From Pictodentalium vernedei (Eukaryota > Mollusca > Scaphopoda > Dentaliida > Dentaliidae), in assembly GCA_031216915.1 (NCBI GenBank), contig CM062296.1, forward strand, positions 64,634,148 to 64,698,147: a stretch of 64,000 nt of DNA. Reading direction: 5' to 3'. The notes below the pieces were generated by a model. That model saw only the letters and a program-made list of their open reading frames with translations, did no database searches and was not told where the DNA came from. Position 1 is the first letter of the stretch; the number at the start of each line of letters is the position of its first letter. Positions 43,398 through 54,454 of this stretch are shown one piece after another. Both the position numbers and the translations under genes were made by a program.

Positions 43398-43830
43398 CTA
43401 CGCGGGGGGGGGGGGGGTGGAAGTTCTATCAAGCTGTTGGTACCCTTTTATGAGATCGTTCGCGCTTAGGGGAGAGGGTCTTTCCCCGGTTAGTGGGGTG
43501 CTCGTAGAGTGTTTCAAGACCCGATTCTTCTGATTTGAGTGATACGGGTGTGCCGAGCACCGATAGCGCCAGGTTGGGGGCTCGTACCCTGCTGACATGG
43601 TGCGCTTTAGTCCGGCTAACACAGTATGGGTGTGTGACTACGGCAGCATAGTCGAAATAGGGCCTGACAAAGCTCGTGAGGAGCCTCAAAATAGACCCTC
43701 TATCACCCCGAAAATTCGAAAACCCAAAGAACAATATCCGAGTGGATACAGGGGATACTACACGAGTGGCAGCGAGAAGCATGAGAAAAATTTTTGCGAG
43801 CGACGTTCGCGAGCTAAAATACACTATTTG
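43398..43830 (-). pseudogene. LINE RT C-terminal fragment
   Basis: On minus, ILRLLTSFVRPYFDYAAVV near 43690 matches the conserved region following the RT palm in CR1-like LINEs, and SPLSANDLIKGYQQLD (another frame, near 43445) matches the RGDLIK-type end of that region. It is short, frameshifted and lacks catalytic motifs. Confidence 0.45.
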
Positions 43831-43965
43831 TAGTGGCGAAGCGTGGGCTGTTTCCGGTATACACTCACAAATCAGGAGATTTTCTTTTCATCGTGTGTGT
43901 CAAACCTCAGAAGTTGTGACATTACACCATTGATTTCCTCTCCGTACAAGAAAGCATTTAAACAA

Positions 43966-45205
43966 GAGGCCCGGGGGGTTGGGGCGCCTTAGGGCGCTCA
44001 CCTGACATGGTAGTCTAAATATCAAACCAGGGACTTGATTAGAATAAGCGGTATATGTCCCTCCTAAGAAAAGCATATACCAACTAGATGAAGCGATTGT
44101 GCCCACACAATACATAGGATTTTCCTTCTATTTTCAGTTCCTGCACTTTTACGTCCCAAAATTGAGACAAACGCATAAAAAAAACAGCTTTTTTTTTTAT
44201 TTTTGTTCGGAAATTTTCGAAGTCCCAAACAAAATGTTTTCAGACAAAATTGTTTCTTCTTCTTAAAATTGACCAATACCCATAAAAAAACCAAAATTTA
44301 ATTTCCGATTTTTGGTCCAAAATTTCTAAGTCCCACCTGGACCCCAAATTTTCAGTGTAAAAAAAAAAAAATTTTGTCTTAAAATTGACCAAAATGTATA
44401 AAAAACAAAAAAAAACTGATTTCCGGATTTTGGTCCAAAATTTTCTAAGTCCCACCTGGACCCCAAATTTTCAGTGTAACTTTTTTTTTTTTTTTGTCTT
44501 AAAATTTACCAAAATGCATAAAAAAAAAACAAAAAAACTGATTTCCGGATTTTGGTCCAACATTTTCTAAGTCCCACCCGGATCCCAAATTTTCAGTGTA
44601 AACAAAATAATTTTTTTTGTTTTAAAATTGATAAAAAGGAAGCTTCACACCAAACAAGAATTTTCAGTGCCGTGTAGTGTTAGAGATATGGGCGTTTTAA
44701 TTTTTTTCTATTTTTAGCTCCTGCGATTCCCATGGGGCGACGGGAAAAAAAATGGGCATAAATTAAGTACTTATGACCCAATGAGCCCTCATATCAAATT
44801 TGGTTCAAATCTGCCTCTCGGTTTAGAAAATAGAAATTTTGCCCACAAAGAAGGCAAATATAGCGCCTCGAACTTCTCTTGAACAAATCTGAGTCTACAC
44901 CTCAAAAGGTAGCTGCACACTAAATATCAAGTCTCTGCTACTGCTGGTTCATGAGAAGAAGATTTTTAAGATTTAAGCGCACTTTTTGGGCGTAACCCTA
45001 CCGAGGGGCGGGTCAACTTGATTTGAACAAATTTGAATTGACATATGATAGGGAACATGCACAGCAAATTTTGGTCCAGCAGTTCGTGAGAAGAATTCGA
45101 TAATGTAAAGTTAACGCCGGACGCCGGATGGACAGACGACGGACGACGGACGGTAAGTGATTAGTAAAGCTCCCATTGAGCTTCGCTCAGGTGAGCTAAA
45201 AAATG
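43966..45205. repeat. Dispersed repeat of a type seen in mollusc genomes
   Basis: It begins AACAAGAGGCCCGGGG with GGGCGCTCACCTGA. It ends with GGACGACGGACGGTAAGTG and CTTCGCTCAGGTGAGCTAA. The CTCACCTGA ends are inverted. The interior contains a four-unit tandem repeat (separate entry). Short minus frames are artefacts. The mollusc link is from memory of similar repeats and is unverified. Confidence 0.6.
44095..44640. repeat. Tandem repeat, about 118-bp units, four or more copies
   Basis: Each unit has TCCGGATTTTGGTCCAAAAT, TCTAAGTCCCACCTGGACCC and AAATTTTCAGTGTAA followed by a T-run and AAAATTGACCAAAATG. Units 2 and 3 are nearly identical. Confidence 0.9.
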
Positions 45206-46174
45206 TTTAGCACTATCACTTGGAATAGTGCTGCCGAACCATTTCACAATTGTGCATTAATACTACATCTGTTTTATAATCAGTTTCTACCCAGTTCTAC
45301 CTGTACTTTTTTATATTTATGAAACTAATTACATTCTGTTTTTCTAATTACCAATAAATAATAAGTGTTGTACTTTTATTCTATGTTATCCTTTGTAATT
45401 CTTTCGAATAAGCAGCCGAATAGTTCCTATGAAAAGGAGTGTCAATGCCTCCCATTATCCTGACCCTGCGCCTGCCCTAAAACCACTAAAGCAGAACAAC
45501 ATTTTCATCATGAAAACGCTTGCCTGGAAAGATTTTTTGTGGATGCATGACTAAGGTAATATAATGAAATCCATAAAACCCAAGGAAAGCAAAGTGGTGT
45601 ATTTTTGTGTCCGTATCATCCTGCACGAGAAGTATGTTATGTTCCCGGAAGGGCCCTTTATACCGGCCTCTACCTGACCCCCACCCGCACCCCAGTCCAC
45701 CACCCCCCCCCCTCCAAATTCCTATCGCTGACACAACCTCAATAAGCTAATTTGCCAACTCTAGTCGACTGTCTTTGTAAGGTTCGCATCATTTGCATCG
45801 CAGACTGGGTGTGGGTGTCCACTACAATGTTTGTGAAGATGCAGGAAAGTCGACAGAGGAAAATGGTTAGAGTAGCTATGCCGTCGGTGGCGTCATGGGT
45901 TGCGCGTAAGGTCATGACAAAGTTCACCGCTGTCGATGTCCACATAGGTGTGTGATTGGACGTTGCTTGGGCCCAGAAACTCCGCCCTTTGCTGTTGAGC
46001 AGCCCATGGCCTATGTCAATACCCTCGTAACACTGTCCGCACAGTGATATCCTTTAACCACAGTCGCTTCAGGCCAAGCCTGCCTTACCCTATGCCATTT
46101 CACACAGAACTTGTGTCAGTAGTGATATTTCCTTCAGTAAAATTTGACTGTCGCTATCCCACACCATGGTAGGA
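45206..46174. other. No gene recognised
   Basis: Interior of the inverted-repeat structure. Frames near 45.5-45.95 kb lack domains. Confidence 0.4.
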
Positions 46175-46460
46175 TCGCCGAGTGACTGTGTCGATTTCGG
46201 TCGGGTCAGTTGTTGGCGGGCTACTGGTATAGCGTCACTGCTGTGAGCAGAGGGAAGTACGACTGTGTCACTCTCGGTCGGGCGACTGGTTGGAGGGCTT
46301 CTGGGATAGTGTCTACTTTGGGAGCCGGGGTGAGTCTACTGTGTCGCTAGGTCGGGCCACTGGTTAGAGGGCTTCTGAGATAAGTTCACCGTTGGGAGAA
46401 GAGAGAGGGGGACTTTGTCGATGTCGGTCGGGCCACTGGTTGGAGGTCTCTGGGTCGTCG
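46175..46460. repeat. Tandem repeat, about 90-bp units, about four copies
   Basis: Each unit has GGTCGGGCCACTGGTTGGAG and GGCTTCTGGGATAGTGTC variants. Followed at 46530-46815 by repeats of CAATGAGGTCTC and CATAGCCCTCACATCC that continue into the right inverted arm. Confidence 0.8.
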
Positions 46461-47599
46461 GCTCACTAGGTCAAGTAAAGTAGGCTAGGGCTTCTGGGCG
46501 GGGCAGCGACTTTGACGCTCTCCGTCGAACTACTCGGAGACCAATGAGGTCTATGATGTGATGCCTCAATGAGGTCTCTTCTCATAGCCCTCACATCCTC
46601 ATCTCGCCCCACCCCCCCCCCCCCCACCAACAATCACCAGAGAGCACCATCGGCAATCACTAGGCATCCATAGTGAACGCCACTGGCAATCACCAATGAT
46701 TATCTTCCCTATGAGAATGAGAGGGATGTGAGGAGATGCCCCAATGAAGCGTCACCTCATAGCCCTCACATCCCCATCTCGCCCCAACAATTACTTGATA
46801 TCGCTATTGCCAATCAGTTTGGATGTCTGTGATCTTTAGTGATCGTTGGGAGCGAGATATGGATGGGAGGGCTATGGGGTGAGGACTCAATGAGGCCTCC
46901 CCTCACAGCCCTCTCGTCCTCATACAGGGAGATGATCACTGATGATCGCTAGTAACAATCACTAGAGATCGCCATAAACGATCACTAGGCATCCCTGGTG
47001 ATCGTCAATGGCGATCGCCAATGATCATCTCCTCATATGAGGATGTGAGGAGAGGTTTCAGTGCGGCTGGTACTCATAGCCATCTAATCCTTATCTTGCT
47101 CCCAGCCATCACAAGAGATCACCATAGACGATCACTAGCCTTTTCTTGTCATCGCCACTATACTGATCACCAGTGGTCATCTCTACAAACGACACACATT
47201 GACAGCATTTGGTTAAGACATTCAGATACAATTTGCTATTAATAATTGTATAATACAATGAATTAGTTTTTCCAGTCCAAGTAGTTGCATTTTGGAATAA
47301 AACTTCAAACATACACGAAACTCGCTCAACTACACGTAGAAATGCGTATAACATACCCGAACACAGACGTAGAATCATAGAGACACAAATTTATTTCAAT
47401 AGTTGTGTAATAACGTGAATTAGTTTCGGATTTCACCTTTGAAAAAAAAGTTTATTATATTTTGCCATGTTTTTCCCGTCCATGTAGTTGCATTTTGTAA
47501 TAACTATTACATATTGCAACGTTTTTCCCGTCCAAGTAGTTACATTTTGTAATAATTATTACATTTTGCAACTTTTATTACAAAGTGGGTTGGAGAGAG

Positions 47600-48100
47600 T
47601 TTGCAAGCGAAAGATACGGAGAGAGAGAGGAGAGAGAGAGAGAGAAAGAGAAAGAGAGGGAGAGAGAGATATAGAGAGATAGGAGAGAGAGACAAAGAGA
47701 ATGAATGAATGAATGAATGAATGAATGAATGAATGAATGAATGAATGAATGAATGAATGAATGAATGAATGATTTAAGCGATGGATGAATGTATGGATGA
47801 ATTTATGTGTGTATGTGTGTACGTGTGTACGTGTGTATGGACGGATGGCCAGATGGCCAGATGGATGGATGGATGGATGGATGGATGGATGGATGGATGG
47901 ATGGATGGATGGATGGATGGATGGATGGATGGATGTGATGATTTAGGGTGGGTAGGTGGGTGGGTTTTGGGTGGGTGGGTGAATAGGTGTGTGTGTGAGC
48001 GACTTTTGGGTATGTGGGTGAGGGTGGATGGGTGGAAGGGCGGGTGGAGAGAGGGTCATGGTAGAGTGAGTGGATGGATAGTTTAGGTCTGACGGACGGA
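47600..48100. repeat. Compound microsatellite: (GA)n, (GAAT)n, (GGAT)n, (GGACGGAC)n
   Basis: GA-rich at 47617-47700, GAAT repeats at 47700-47772, GGAT repeats at 47858-47935, then TGGGTGGG and GACGGACG tracts. The 101-codon frame through it is an artefact. Confidence 0.95.
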
Positions 48101-49112
48101 CGGACGAGCTGACGGATGGACAGACGGATAATTCATTTTATGATGTATGCATTCAACAAAGTAAACATTTCTAAAGAGCGAAATCGTTTCAAAATAATAA
48201 TACCGAATGCATATACCGCAGTGAGATGACCGACACATCCAGAATTGCTGTCTACCTGTCACCTCCCAACGAAGTATGTCTGCTTCAACACTGCCCTTGT
48301 ACTGTGGGTTTTACAACTCAGTCTCTGAAAGCTTACAGGACTTTATAGACTTGGTGGCTGATTACAATAGTTTAACTGACGACACGATTAGCCCAAGAAC
48401 ATTAGGTTTCACTAGGGAAAAAAATCGGAGAAAGCTTGATTTTTTCAGGGAATGTCGAGTACATGTCACTGAACGATTAGACAAAAGTCCCCTAAAATCC
48501 CAGTTGAGCTTTTTTTTCTACAGCCTTTTTTCGAAAACGCGTTTGAAAAAAATAAAAAAAAATCGCACGAACTTTGTAACCTCGAATTGATCCAACTGTA
48601 TTTTTTGTTTACGCGTATTTCGAGCTACATAATGTCTAATATACATTTACCTAGAGGAAAATGTGCATTCTGTGACAATTTCTGCGAAAAATTATTGAAA
48701 ATTCACAAAAAAGTATCGGATTTACGCAAAAAATGACGATTTTCCTAACGGATTTGCCCAAAGGGTCGTAGTACAGAACGGGATGTTAGTTGGACAGACG
48801 ATAAAAAATCCACCACCATTTGAAGACTTTTATCATTGCTTACAAAATAGACATTATGGAAGACCCCCCTCTGCTTCTGGCCGAGTTCCCCTTTTGGCAT
48901 AAAATTCGTCAGCATGAGAACTCAACTATTTTCGGGCTTGGGACCGAACAGACACGTCTGTGTCTGGCAGCATTAGATCAATAAATAATATTTACAGAAT
49001 GTACAAAAATCAATAAATAATATTTACAGAATGTACAAATCAATCAACATGGATTAAGTTACATTGACTATTATCAACGCTATATACAGAAATGACATGA
49101 CCTATATACATA
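48101..49112. other. 3' flank of the 883-codon gene; no certain gene
   Basis: The + frame 48276-48590 (FIDLVADYNSLTDDTI) has no recognised domain. A 31-base direct repeat (ATCAATAAATAATATTTACA start) occurs at about 48974 and 49008. No minus-strand AATAAA poly(A) signal was seen just downstream of the minus-strand stop. Confidence 0.5.
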
Positions 49113-51764
49113 TTATTCATCGAACTCAGAAATTTCCGACAGGACAGTGTTTCTGTGGTTGTTACAAAAATCCGAACTGCAATTACACAAACCTGAGCAA
49201 GAGAGTCCTGCCTTCTTACACCCACACCTTTTTGTACAAGCACTCTTGCAACCACAACTGATCAGATTCAGTAGGCTATCGGGGGCACATGGCTTTGTGG
49301 CTGCAGTCGGTACAAGAAGTCCATTGTCTAGCGACCACCCCCAATCCGTCGGAGGAAACGAAGTGCCCAGCCATTGTTGGACCTGGAGATAACATCTGTA
49401 GACATGTTGGTGTGCAGCATCGCTGCTTGGTGGGAGTGAGGCTAGGTCGATGGGTTTATTCAGTTTAGATTTTGCTACATAACGCTTGTAAGTGACATAT
49501 CTATATTGGTCGAGAGAGGAAACAGTTTTACTCCCGTATAAGATCAGGAAAAATTGTTCCCCGGCAGCGGCTACTGCACTTGGTGTACTGTCATCCGCCA
49601 AAATTGTGTTGACATACTGTTGTGAGTCGCTAGTAACATCGGAGACAATTGTACTGAATACTTTCTTCTTACCAACTCGAAAGAGTGCAGAAGTAGTGTC
49701 ACAACCACTTATAGAATGTGCTACAAGGAGGTTGCTTCTATGGTCACCTATTTTGGTTGCTATTTCACTAACTGAAACTAGTAAGTTTGGGGTAATGGAA
49801 TACATCATGTGAATATTACATCCCGGTTGAACTCGAGAGGTAAGAATGACTAACAAGTCTGTGTCTGTTCCCACAACGACAACATTGTTGTCATCTTGAG
49901 CGATGTCAAGTGCAGTTTCGGCTATCAGTACATCAGCATCAACCTCGGCCTGCTTGGACTGAATATTGATAGCAGATAGCTCCTGCATTAGAAGATCGAT
50001 CAGTTGGGTTTTGTTCTTGGCATTTGCAAGGAAATCGGATTGGGGTGTGGTGGCTGGTAACTCGGGTGAGATATTGATATCAATGGAATACCTGTCTTTA
50101 GATCTACGGGCTTGTTCCATGCCCTTTGTCGACATTGTACAAGCATAACCATCAAAAACAACCACGACGTTCGCCCCAAAATGTCTCACTAGATAATTGG
50201 AATATGATGTACATATGTCCTTATATGACGACTGTTTAGGCCATACAACTGCCCTCAATAAAAATCCACCATCTACAACAAACAGAGAATGTTCTGGGAT
50301 TTTAGTTTGCTCGGAACCGTATGTTTTGAGGATCTTACCGAGCGTGCTTTTCTGTGTCTTCCTCATTCCAGCAGAATCAAACAATGCTGGTGGTTTCGGA
50401 GCGAGTTCATATTTGAGATACTCTTCCATCTCTGCTTGTGACTGAATAACACATGTGATGCGGTTGAACAGAATTGTGGGGTCAATCACTACCTTACTTC
50501 CACGGACTTTGATGCCATTTGCCATCGATGCGAAAGACTTCACAGTGTCAACACGTCGTAGTTTGATGCTGTTGAACGTTTTGCTTACAACATTCGATAC
50601 GCAACATTCACCAATTTTGCGAACTTGGTCACAGTTCACAGTTTCGTCGGCCACAAGCCCGGTCGCTATAGAGACTAATTGTAGTGGATCTCTATTCTGA
50701 AAGGGGGAATGCACTCTGAGCCAGTTCAATAATTTGGTGATATCATTGGCATCAGTCAATTGTGAACTTTGACGGAGATCCCGATGTTGTTCGCCATGAC
50801 CAGTGTGAACATGAACAAAATTTTCGAGAGCATTACATATCGGAAGGCAAAGAGGTAGTCCATGTACCCATTTCGCAACAGTGCTATCGGTTATTCCCCT
50901 GCCATGTGTGAGACCACCAGGGAGCTTGAACATTCTCATTAAACACTGCTCTATGGTCTGATCAGAATATATCCCGTCCCAGAATTTATCTGAGCGCCTT
51001 ATGGTAAAGTAACCTTTCTCAGTGAACAACTTCAAATCATCCTGTTGCATTATTTCTGTTAGCTCATTCATCTGCTGCAAATAGAGATGAGAACTTTTTG
51101 CGTATGCAAAATGACCACCTGCGTGAAATACTGGAATCATATTGCGAACACAATATGTGTGGAGTTCCCAGTCGCCTGTGCGCTCTGCTCTCAAGAACAA
51201 CTGGAGAAGACTTATTTGCTCGTAGTATTGTACCCAAAGCTTTCCTGTGCGTCCTGCGGACGCATTCTGGAGCAGTTCGTGTAATTTTAACAGTAGATGG
51301 TTGACACTTTCTTGATTGACAGCGTCAGCTGTTGTACAGTCACCTCTGGCAAGTCCACAGAATATTTCATTGACTTCTGTGCAGTCTATGTTATCTAGTG
51401 TTCGGCTTTCTTCAAACACAAGTTTTGTAATGGCAATTTGTGTTAGCAAATGGGCACGAACTGCTCTTGAATATGCATGACCACTGATCAAATGATGGAT
51501 TGACCCACCAGCATAAACAGTCCCCCAAAGTTCATCCAAGCCGCTACCAGCCATGATCGAACCAATTGCCCCTAAATATGACATAATCATATGGAAGCCG
51601 CCGAGTCTAACGAAAACTTTTGTCAACTTATCTGACGAAGACACAATCTCCACTGCTTTGATATGAGTACACATCAAGGGCGTGCACACATTACATGCCA
51701 ATGCATCTTGAGTGTAGGCGAACACCACATTATGTGATTTAATCGAACATGGAAATTGAAACAA
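49113..51764 (-). CDS. FEN/PIN-like nuclease with C-terminal CXC domain, N-terminus incomplete
   Basis: An 883-codon uninterrupted frame. Residues 1-440 hold conserved-looking text (FVRLGGFHMIMSYLGAIGSI, MAGSGLDELWGTVYAGGS) with no known fold recognised. Residues about 494-700 carry ordered acidic motifs of a FEN/XPG-type PIN nuclease: LFVVDGG (D498), VVVVFDGY (D538), EVDADVLIAE (E607, D609, D611), VVGTDTDLLVIL (D634, D636) and ISGCDTTSALF (D689). Residues 837-868 are Cys-rich (CGCKSACTKRCGCKKAGLSC), like the CXC DNA-binding domain of tesmin/TSO1. A metal-dependent structure-specific nuclease targeted to DNA is inferred. The frame is open upstream to a TGA about 100 bases further without any ATG; the first in-frame ATG is codon 31 (51674), so an exon or the true start is missing. 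No introns, frameshifts or stops occur, unlike its surroundings. Confidence 0.75.
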   Translation of the reverse strand: MFQFPCSIKSHNVVFAYTQDALACNVCTPLMCTHIKAVEIVSSSDKLTKVFVRLGGFHMIMSYLGAIGSIMAGSGLDELWGTVYAGGSIHHLISGHAYSRAVRAHLLTQIAITKLVFEESRTLDNIDCTEVNEIFCGLARGDCTTADAVNQESVNHLLLKLHELLQNASAGRTGKLWVQYYEQISLLQLFLRAERTGDWELHTYCVRNMIPVFHAGGHFAYAKSSHLYLQQMNELTEIMQQDDLKLFTEKGYFTIRRSDKFWDGIYSDQTIEQCLMRMFKLPGGLTHGRGITDSTVAKWVHGLPLCLPICNALENFVHVHTGHGEQHRDLRQSSQLTDANDITKLLNWLRVHSPFQNRDPLQLVSIATGLVADETVNCDQVRKIGECCVSNVVSKTFNSIKLRRVDTVKSFASMANGIKVRGSKVVIDPTILFNRITCVIQSQAEMEEYLKYELAPKPPALFDSAGMRKTQKSTLGKILKTYGSEQTKIPEHSLFVVDGGFLLRAVVWPKQSSYKDICTSYSNYLVRHFGANVVVVFDGYACTMSTKGMEQARRSKDRYSIDINISPELPATTPQSDFLANAKNKTQLIDLLMQELSAINIQSKQAEVDADVLIAETALDIAQDDNNVVVVGTDTDLLVILTSRVQPGCNIHMMYSITPNLLVSVSEIATKIGDHRSNLLVAHSISGCDTTSALFRVGKKKVFSTIVSDVTSDSQQYVNTILADDSTPSAVAAAGEQFFLILYGSKTVSSLDQYRYVTYKRYVAKSKLNKPIDLASLPPSSDAAHQHVYRCYLQVQQWLGTSFPPTDWGWSLDNGLLVPTAATKPCAPDSLLNLISCGCKSACTKRCGCKKAGLSCSGLCNCSSDFCNNHRNTVLSEISEFDE

Positions 51765-52499
51765 TGATGCTATAATACGGTATTTGAATGAGAAAAGTCG
51801 ATGCCGTTTGAATTTGAGTTTAGGGGGTATGGTTAATATTTCACACGTTTCACCGGTTCATTATGGAATAAATGACTATTGTTATATATCATTATAAAGC
51901 CACTGCTTTTCTGCAATTTTTGATATATAATTTAACTCCCAAAGTAGTCGTAGATTTGATTTAATGGACGTTGTGTAGCGTTGTGTGTATGAAAACAATA
52001 ATTTTTTTTCGTAATTTTGTACATTTTCGTGAATATTTCACCATTGAGTGTGAGGATTGGTACAAAGTTGGCATTTTCTGTTGGGGATATGTATTCTCAA
52101 TATAATTCAGCACGATATTTATGATTCTCACCCTACTAAGGCGAATAAGAATGAGAAATATGGAGCTGGGTCGAATTTTTTTTAAAATGTTTTTTTTTCA
52201 TCAAAAAAACGCTATAACTAAAAAAGCTAAACTCGGATTCGCGGGGACTTTTCACACTTTGTCCGCAATGTGTGTCCCGGAAACATATAAAAAAATCAGC
52301 TTTCTCCGATTTTTTTCCTTACTTTCTCATTTTTATGTCTAATGTGCCTGGACTAGATAACCAGATGCATTCAAATTGTCGACAGAAAATAACAGGGAAG
52401 TCAAGAAGGACATGCTAAATATTTCACAAATTGAAGCAACAATCTGCCAAACACTCTAAAGCATTCTGATGAATCTCCCATGGAAAAATAAAAGAGTAT
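51765..52499. other. 5' flank of the 883-codon gene; no gene recognised
   Basis: The minus-strand frame stays open to about 51870 with plausible coding text (LKFKRHRLFSFKYRIIAS) but no ATG and no convincing splice acceptor. The remainder is AT-rich. The + frame 52121-52342 has no domain. Confidence 0.5.
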
Positions 52500-52548
52500 T
52501 TATTTATTAATTAATTAATTTATTTATTTATTTATTTATTTATTTATT

Positions 52549-52587
<39 letters not shown>

Positions 52588-52592
52588 TTCTT
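52500..52592. repeat. (TTTA)n microsatellite
   Basis: About 20 TTTA units with one TTTTA interruption. Confidence 0.95.
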
Positions 52593-52633
52593 ATAATACT
52601 GCCCTTCTTTGTTATATCTTGTATGGAGAGGAA

Positions 52634-52883
52634 TTAACCTTTTACCCAATGTAACTGCCTGAACCGGCCAGCGGTATTCTCAAAATCAGCCAATTAATTT
52701 TCATTATTTTTTTCATTTTTTGTCTTAAAAACATGGGTTCTGGCCCCTCGTTATAACGAGCTCGTCGTGCCCGTTCCAAAGAGGGGTCGTAATCTTCGTT
52801 TTTGAGACACAAAATGAAAAAAATAGTTATTCAAGAATTGTTTTGCAAGTGTCGTCTGCTTTGCATGTCAGGTAAAGGATTAA
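52634..52883 (+). mobile_element. TTAA MITE, subfamily A (copy g)
   Basis: TTAA on both sides; ends CCTTTTACCCAATGTAAC and CATGTCAGGTAAAGGA. Palindrome decayed in the core (GTTATAACGAGCTC). Confidence 0.85.
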
Positions 52884-53349
52884 TGATGGCAACAGGTAAT
52901 CCAAAGGTAGATGGAGAGAAGAAAGAGAGTTGTATCAGTTAATTTACCACAAACTAAGAGCCGAACGCAGAGATCCGTCGAAGTGAGAGAAGAGATTGTT
53001 GATCTATCCGAATGACACGGATTCCGCAGTGGAGAAGATGAGACGTTCGGATTGCTGAACTTGGAGAAGAGGAAACTTTGGAGTCTGTGAAAAAAATAGA
53101 AACAATAACACTGCCACGTGACTGATTCTGGGGAAGTTTTAGTGATTCTGTCCAGGTTTTTCAATCTTTGAAAAACCTGAGCTTGCTCCAGAGTAACCAC
53201 ACGTTGTCGTTTTCTTGAATTGTTTAGAAGCATTTGAAAAAAATACATTCAAAAGAGTTGTCGAAGAGTCAGAATTTTCACACTGACCGTATTATATGGG
53301 ATTTTAATCGTATTTTACTTGCATGGTTTTGCTGACAGTTAATTTCACT

Positions 53350-53612
53350 GCATACTTTACCCCGTTTGCCTACATGGGGGCACGATGACGCTGTGTACTG
53401 AGGCGTACTGCACGTCGATGGTGCGCATGACTTCAACCAATGTAGCCATGCCTGTGCCGCGGTGCAGAGTTCAGAGTTACGATGTTGGAGAGCTGACAGC
53501 TGCTCGTCGTTGCTCGGCGGTTCTCTCCGGGTACTCAGGCTTCCTCCACCCATAAAACTGTCACTGGCATGATATGACCCTGGCTGTTAATGAGTAGTTA
53601 AATCCTAATAAA
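53350..53612 (+). repeat. SINE body without head (copy D)
   Basis: TTTACCCCGTTTGCCTACAT, GTACTGCACGTCGATGGTGC and CTTCCTCCACCCATAAAACT. The promoter head is absent, so it is 5'-truncated. Confidence 0.8.
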
Positions 53613-53774
53613 AAGCTCACTGCACTGAATGCGCTGTGTTCAAATGTATGACTGGTAAGATAATGTTTCGAGCGCAACGGTATGTAAGATAGGACTGAAT
53701 TGATGGTCTACAATCTTGGTTTAATTGCCAACGCCCTCCATCCAGTAGTCCAGGTTCGTTAATCCGGGTAATTA

Positions 53775-54144
53775 TTTATTATTTATTTATTGGTGTTTAA
53801 GGTCACATACTTATGCACAATGGCTAATCGTGACCATTACAGTTTTACGGGTGGAGGAAGCCGGAGTACCCAGAGAGAACCACCGAACATTGACGAGCAA
53901 CTGTCAGCTCCTTAACATTCTAACTCGGTTCAAGCTCCGCTCAAGCGGGGTTACGGCGGTTGAAGACATGTGCACCATCGATGTGCAGTACGCCTCGGTA
54001 CACAACGTCATCGTGCACCCATTGAGGCAACCGGGATAAAGAGCCTTGGCCAAGGACACAATGCGGGTCACCCAGGACGGGGATCGAACTCGGAACCCCA
54101 GCATAGAAGTCCAACAGTCTACCACTGAGCCATTGCGCCCCCGA
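53775..54144 (-). repeat. Full-length SINE with tRNA-like head (copy C)
   Basis: Target duplication TCCGGGTAATTA (53763-53774) and TCCAGGTAATTA (54145-54156), one mismatch. On minus, the head reads GGGGGCGCAATGGCTCAGTG with GAGTTCGATCCCC as box B, then the shared body and a (AATA) tail. Confidence 0.9.
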
Positions 54145-54209
54145 TCCAGGTAATTAATTAAGAAAATAATTTCCCGCGAAACCGTTTGTTCCGACACTCT
54201 GCTTTGTTG

Positions 54210-54454
54210 TTAACCGTTTACCTAACATGAGAAGCAGAGGACACTTGCAAAAAAAATTCTTGAATAACTATTTGTTTGTCTCAAAAACATAGATTATGAC
54301 CCCTCTTTGGAACGAGCTCGACGAGCTCGTTCCAACGAGAGGTCATACATAACCTATGTTTTTGAGAAAAAAAATGAAAAATAATGAAAATTAAATGGAG
54401 ATTTTTGAGAATAGCGCTGGCCGGTTTTGGTCGTTATGTTGGGTAAAAAGTTAG
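54210..54454 (-). mobile_element. TTAA MITE, subfamily A, inverted (copy h)
   Basis: TTAA on the left, TTAG on the right. The order is reversed relative to the other copies (CCGTTTACCTAACATGAG on the left, CCGGTTTTGGTCGTTATG on the right). The palindrome is well kept, with a 4-base insertion (TCATACATAACC). Confidence 0.9.

Larger units (their letters stand above)
40868..47591. mobile_element. 6.7-kb structure bounded by long inverted repeats
   Basis: The left arm (about 40868-41815) and right arm (about 46815-47591) are inverted copies. Both start AACCCACTTTGTAATAAAAG from their outer ends, continue with arrays centred on TAATAATTATTA, then TGATTCTACG(A/T)CTGTG(T)TCGGG, GACCACTGGTGA and blocks rich in GTGATCG. 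The left arm has extra array units. Flanks are GA-rich on both sides (GGAGAGAG) but a clean target duplication is not evident. No transposase was recognised inside; the interior holds a SINE, a LINE fragment, a mollusc-type repeat and several tandem repeats. A foldback-like or very large non-autonomous TIR element is the best guess; a palindromic duplication is the alternative. Confidence 0.75.

Noticed and set aside
47781..48086. 101-codon frame with Met-Asp-Gly repeats
   Set aside because: Translation of the (GGAT)n microsatellite.
48276..48590. 104-codon + frame near the nuclease gene as a possible partner gene
   Set aside because: No recognisable domain, a Lys/Phe-rich end derived from A/T runs, and no regulatory or splice evidence.
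49147..51304. Several + frames inside the 883-codon gene
   Set aside because: Antisense shadows of a much longer, motif-bearing frame.
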